Origin: Malus domestica
Lineage: Eukaryota > Streptophyta > Magnoliopsida > Rosales > Rosaceae
Length of the DNA: 64,000 nucleotides
Assembly: GCF_042453785.1 (NCBI RefSeq)
Contig: NC_091671.1
Coordinates: forward strand, 40,938,501-41,002,500
Direction: 5' to 3'
Position numbers and translations under genes: made by a program. The first letter of the stretch is position 1; each line of letters starts with the position of its first letter. Below, in pieces: positions 59,906 to 64,000 of this stretch. The notes below the pieces were generated by a model that was given only the letters and a program-made list of their open reading frames with translations, searched no databases and had not been told where the DNA came from.

Positions 59906-62900
59906 TCACCGGAAACTGATGATGCTGTATGCCCCCAAGACTAACAATCGCGCCGGCACCAAAAGCACCACAAACAAATGCATGTGCTCCCATGCAACAA
60001 GTCTACTGAACCGTTTCAACGATTCTTTTCCGGTCTGTAATGCACCTGAAAAGTTTAATTGCTCTTCTTGCCCCAGGTTGATTCCCACAATCACACCTCC
60101 TGCATGCTTGCTCCGGGGTGCTATCAAGGGCCACCACACCTTGCGGCGCTGCTGTCTCCTGGCCTTTCTGATCTGGCTAAGCTCTTCCCGAATTACCCCG
60201 CGAACAGATTTTAAGTAAGAATTCACATCATGATCTCTTTGAATGGTTCCTTCTGAACCATATGCAGACCGATCACTTAAGATTTCAAGTGGGTGTGGTG
60301 AGTTTAGGAATACCAACTGTGCAGCGCGGAGCTGCTTCTCTGCATCACTGCCATCAGACAGAGGACAGCTTAGAAGATACAGACCGCTGCCCGATGGAAG
60401 AAGATGATGATTTGGGGAGAATTTCTCATCTGGTTGAAGAATCAGCATCTCCCCCATTGGAGAATACAGTAGCTTCTGTTTTGAGGAAAGACAAAAACGA
60501 TCAGCTATAAATGTCGAAATCAGGGGAATGATGAAACGGATATATTCAATGTTTTTTCTTTTCTCCTATTGTGATCTTTCTGAGACAGTACTAGTCTTAC
60601 CTGGTTATTGAGACAGGGATGATTCCGAAAGTTCCCATTCAAAGCCTTGAGAAGCTCTGCCACATGATTTGGGTAATTGCAAGAGAAGGCACGGGGTACA
60701 ATGTCTCTGTGCAACGTAATAGACTGAACATGACTTCGCGGTAATCCAAGCTTGTGAAGCAATTGATCACCTCCACACATAATGGATGGTGCACCAAAAG
60801 TAATAACAGGAAGCAGGGAAGAAATTGGCACTTCTAGCCGTATAAGCAACATGAGATTTATTAAGAGTGCCAAGCTTCCCCCTAAAGAATGCCCAGTATA
60901 ACGAAAGATTGCATGGTCACCATGAGATTTGAGGTGGGCATGGACTTCAGGCAGCATCTGTTCGTATATCCCTTTCGCAGCCTCGTATATGCCTCTATGC
61001 ACAAGCACATCCAGTCCCTAGAAAAAGAAGATTCATTCAATAAGTAATTACTTAAAAGAGCATTCTTCAATCATCTCATACAAACAAGGTCAATACAAAG
61101 ACTAGGAAAACTAAAGAAAATGTGGAGAAGGGATTAACCTCAAACTGAATGGGCTCAAAAAGTAGATTTGCTTGCCAGGATGCTAGTGATTCAGACCCCT
61201 GCAAAACATGTAGATCGGAGGTCAAATATAGAAAACAAATGAGCTGGTAAGTAAGTTATAAAACTGGGAAATATTCTCTGAAACAGAAGTATAAAACCAC
61301 AATCGGTTTCCTTACCTGAATGACAAAGAATCTGGTGCCACTTCGATCATCATCACATACGAACCATTCACAAGGTGATGAAATTGTTGAATTTAAGTCA
61401 TCTGCAACAGCCTGCTTTACTTCTTCCTTTGCAGCAACCACGGCTGTAACTGAGTCGGTGGTTGCCATTAAAGAAGCCACTTCTGAGTTCATCCTATTAA
61501 CAGCTTCACTTCTTTCACTGCCTTCTTCAGGGTAGTCTTTATATGCCTCGGTCTCTGAGGATTTGAATGGAAGTATGCTCCTTGTTTGAGAATGCAGATA
61601 GGAAGCTGCAGAAGCAGCAATTTGATAAGCAGCAGATGGACTTATTCGATATCCATAGTTCTTTTGCTCCTTTACTTCCGCATCTTCTTCCTTGTCTTCC
61701 TTAAGGTTTTTTTCAGTTTCTCGAATCTCAGCTGACTCCTGATCTTTCTCAGTTTTAGCAGTCAATTCCTTCTTCTCTACTGAAGAAGTAACAAAACGCA
61801 GACCATACCTTCTTAGAAGATTTCCCGTCTGAATTTGAAACTAAGTCAGAATAAGTTCTTATTATGCATGTAGCCTTTATATAGGAATTGAATTGGTTGA
61901 TGGTAAATTAGATACATGAGATGGAATATGTGAGATTCGGGAGTGATTATCTAATTTAAGGCAAAATGTAACTATAGCATCATATACATATCATGAACCT
62001 CAAGTTATTAAGAATTCAGTAACGCCATCAAACGAGTAGATAATCAAACTGCCCGGAATCGATAAACAACAGAACACGAGACCCGAGTGATGCCTTATTA
62101 CAAGATGTATAAACTTCTTCTTAACACGGAAAAATTCCTAACCGAGGTAAACAACTAATATCTATTCAATCACATTCCTATCAAATGCAGAATTCACTAC
62201 CTCAGGTGCAGACGCACGTCAAAGGAAGACAAATTCCATAAGATTTTCCAGAATTCAGACGACGAGGTCTTATGACTCATGAATGAGCCCATTTAATTGG
62301 CTTACCAGATACAAGTGCTGGATTGGAGAAATTATGGAGACATTAAACGAGGACGCAGACAAACAAAATAGGAAGCTACAAAAACAGATTTCGAAGAAGC
62401 AGCCTAATAGGACTAACTGGTCAGGCAATCAAATCAAAGACGACCAAAATTGCTGGATTACAAAACACGAGAAATTGTAACATGGGAAATTGGGACCAAA
62501 CCAAATCAGAAACTATAGAAACCTCAATTGGGAATGAAGGAATGATGTGTGCGTACCTGGATTTTAGGAATGGAATAAGCTAAGCTCCCCAAATACGACA
62601 TTTGAGCATAAAACCTCGCCTCCGCCAACGAGACCTTCCGAAGCAACCGACGAAACGTGTCTTTATCAAACTCGGCCTCATCTGAAACACTACAACAATT
62701 ATTTTCGTCATCGTCTTCCTCCGAGTCATCATCCACCATGGTTTTTCTATCTCCCGTGGGTAGCTCTGCAACGCCGCCACTCTTGCCTCCCTGCTGTTCC
62801 TCTCTCCTGGGTAGAGAAAGAGACCTCACGTGCAAAATCTTCAAAACCCAGTTCCCACTTTGACCGTCCGACGCCCTGGTCGCACTCTGGAGCTCCTCCT

Positions 62901-63216
62901 CCTCGCCCTCCTCCTTAGAGGACAAGGGGACGGCGTCGTCGAGAGCCATCCCATTGTAGGCGGGTCCACCACCTCTTGCTGCTCCAGGCCATAAGGATTT
63001 CAGAGGGTGCTTGAATGAGAATCTGGAAAACGGCGTTATCCTTTTCTGAGCCGCGGTTACGGTTGACTTGTCAATCCCAGATGCGGAGGAGCAGCCGATG
63101 GCGCTCACCTGAGACGGAGATGGGCTCGTACGGACATCGAGGGCTGCAGCCGCTGAGATGGTGGAAGATAGGCCGTGTATCCCTGGCGCAGTTGTTTTCA
63201 GACAAAGAGCATCCAT
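59906..63216 (-). CDS. Plastid class-3 lipase, PLIP2/PLIP3-like (5 exons, 739 aa)
   Basis: An alpha/beta-hydrolase of the PLASTID LIPASE family. Arabidopsis PLIPs are sn-1-acting phospholipases/glycolipases of thylakoid lipids, and PLIP2/3 link to jasmonate production. Minus exons: 63216-62557, 61828-61316, 61198-61139, 61017-60601 and 60475-59906; all are GT-AG and phase 0. The Ser/Ala-rich N-terminus fits a transit peptide. An acidic linker ([12 protein letters not shown]) precedes the Lipase_3 core: [16 protein letters not shown], then GHSLGG with Ser455 as nucleophile, then [14 protein letters not shown] with Asp516 as the likely acid. I did not assign the histidine. The C-terminus ends in a hydrophobic stretch ([20 protein letters not shown]), a possible membrane anchor. 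A (GA)n tract lies in the 5' leader. ATG 63216 is the first in-frame start giving the family's N-terminus. Confidence 0.92.
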
Positions 63217-63256
63217 TTCTTGAGACTCCCTGCTTCCTTTCCTCTTCTTTTTGATG

Positions 63257-63260
<4 letters not shown>

Positions 63261-63298
<38 letters not shown>
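63261..63298. repeat. (GA)19 microsatellite in the lipase 5' leader
   Basis: An uninterrupted GA run starting 45 bp upstream of the ATG on the minus-strand gene (CT on the sense strand). Confidence 0.95.
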
Positions 63299-63300
<2 letters not shown>

Positions 63301-63521
63301 AAATATGATTAATGGGGATTTTGGTTTGATTTTGTGTTGGGAGGTTTTGGTTTGATTTCGCAAAACACGTAAACAAATAAAAAACTTGCAAGGCGTTAAC
63401 CAACCATTTACAAATAAGTAAAGTCTCTGAATTCAAATTTGGGTGGGTCGTCTGTGTTTCTTTCTTGCACGTAGCTACAGGAAATGGAACTGAGAGGGAG
63501 AGAGGGGCCTTTTAACGCGAG

Positions 63522-63533
<12 letters not shown>

Positions 63534-63558
<25 letters not shown>
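63534..63558. repeat. (GA)12 microsatellite
   Basis: A second GA run farther upstream of the lipase gene. Confidence 0.9.
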
Positions 63559-63564
<6 letters not shown>

Positions 63565-64000
63565 GACGAAGAAGAAAGAAAAGGAAAGGGAAAGGGGTTT
63601 GTTTGTAATTTTGGGAGTTTTGTAAAACCACAAATGCTCACCAAACTTGCAACTTTGCAAGTCACGCTCTTTTCAACCTTCTCTCAACTGCATATTTAAT
63701 AATAAACCTTTTTTTGACCGAAATGGAGAAATAGAAAGGGCCGAATAAGGCGATGGTTTGGATTTGAAAACATTTTCCATTTCCGAATGTTGTAGCAATG
63801 TAGCGTGCATTAACGTATTGAATATAAGGGTTTGGAGACAGCCCCCAACCATGACCCACCCCACCAACGTTTTACGTTTCATCACTAAATTGTTTGCAAC
63901 TTCATAAAATATTTTATGGGTATTGATTGCGTTCAAATTTCAATAGCTGCTATACATGTTCCCTATTAGACTATCAATTTAATAATAATGCATTAGGGAA

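Larger units (their letters stand above)
63217..64000. other. 5' leader and promoter side of the lipase gene
   Basis: Two GA microsatellites (63261-63298 and 63534-63558) and a purine-rich stretch to about 63600. GA/CT tracts are common in plant core promoters and 5' UTRs. No further gene is seen before the window ends. Confidence 0.5.

Noticed and set aside
1-64000. CRISPR arrays, bacterial operons, prophage, viral genes
   Set aside because: Introns, TATA boxes and plant transposons throughout; no regularly spaced short repeats of CRISPR type and no viral protein signatures seen.

Overview
The window is plant nuclear DNA. It is AT-rich, its genes are sparse and split by GT-AG introns, and most of the sequence between them is transposon debris. 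Protein types and repeat families resemble Rosaceae, most likely the apple/pear group. That assignment is an inference from memory of repeat families, not something the sequence proves.

Seven genes read as intact: a UspA-type universal stress protein (1559-2429, +), the COPII GTPase SAR1 (4859-6551, +), a PADRE/DUF4228 protein (7415-8032, +), a DUF761 protein (16701-17462, -), a secreted GH3 beta-xylosidase/alpha-arabinofuranosidase (24920-30992, +), a TPR protein with a degenerate J-like segment (42993-45450, +) and a TMEM205-like DUF4149 membrane protein (58238-59164, +). An eighth is a plastid class-3 lipase of the PLIP2/3 kind (59906-63216, -). All splice junctions for these eight were worked out by hand and keep frame. 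A ninth locus, a BRCT + PHD-finger gene like Arabidopsis At4g02110 (52393-57413, -), looks decayed. It has two frameshifts and a SINE-like insertion with an in-frame stop in its big exon, and an intron with AT instead of GT at its donor.

Layout: 1-8.0 kb holds three small genes and one MITE. 8.4-16.6 kb is a repeat complex: two related direct repeats flank an array of ~260-325 bp units of unknown origin, broken by two nested solo LTRs and a long-TIR element. 16.7-17.5 kb is the DUF761 gene. 17.5-24.8 kb is intergenic with a solo LTR and MITEs. 24.9-31.0 kb is the GH3 gene, whose introns carry a LINE tail and a ~1 kb TIR element. 31.8-33.5 kb has a complete TRIM retrotransposon and two MITEs. 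33.5-42.9 kb shows no convincing gene. 43.0-45.5 kb is the TPR gene. 45.5-52.4 kb is repeats, including a 2.1 kb solo LTR with perfect target duplications. 52.4-63.2 kb is gene-dense.

The genes do unrelated housekeeping, stress and cell-wall jobs; no operon-like or clustered pathway is visible. No new multi-gene system was found. The observations most worth following are the decaying BRCT/PHD gene, the in-frame alternative acceptor in the TPR gene, the unidentified repeat array, and several MITE/TRIM families defined here by matched ends and target-site duplications.
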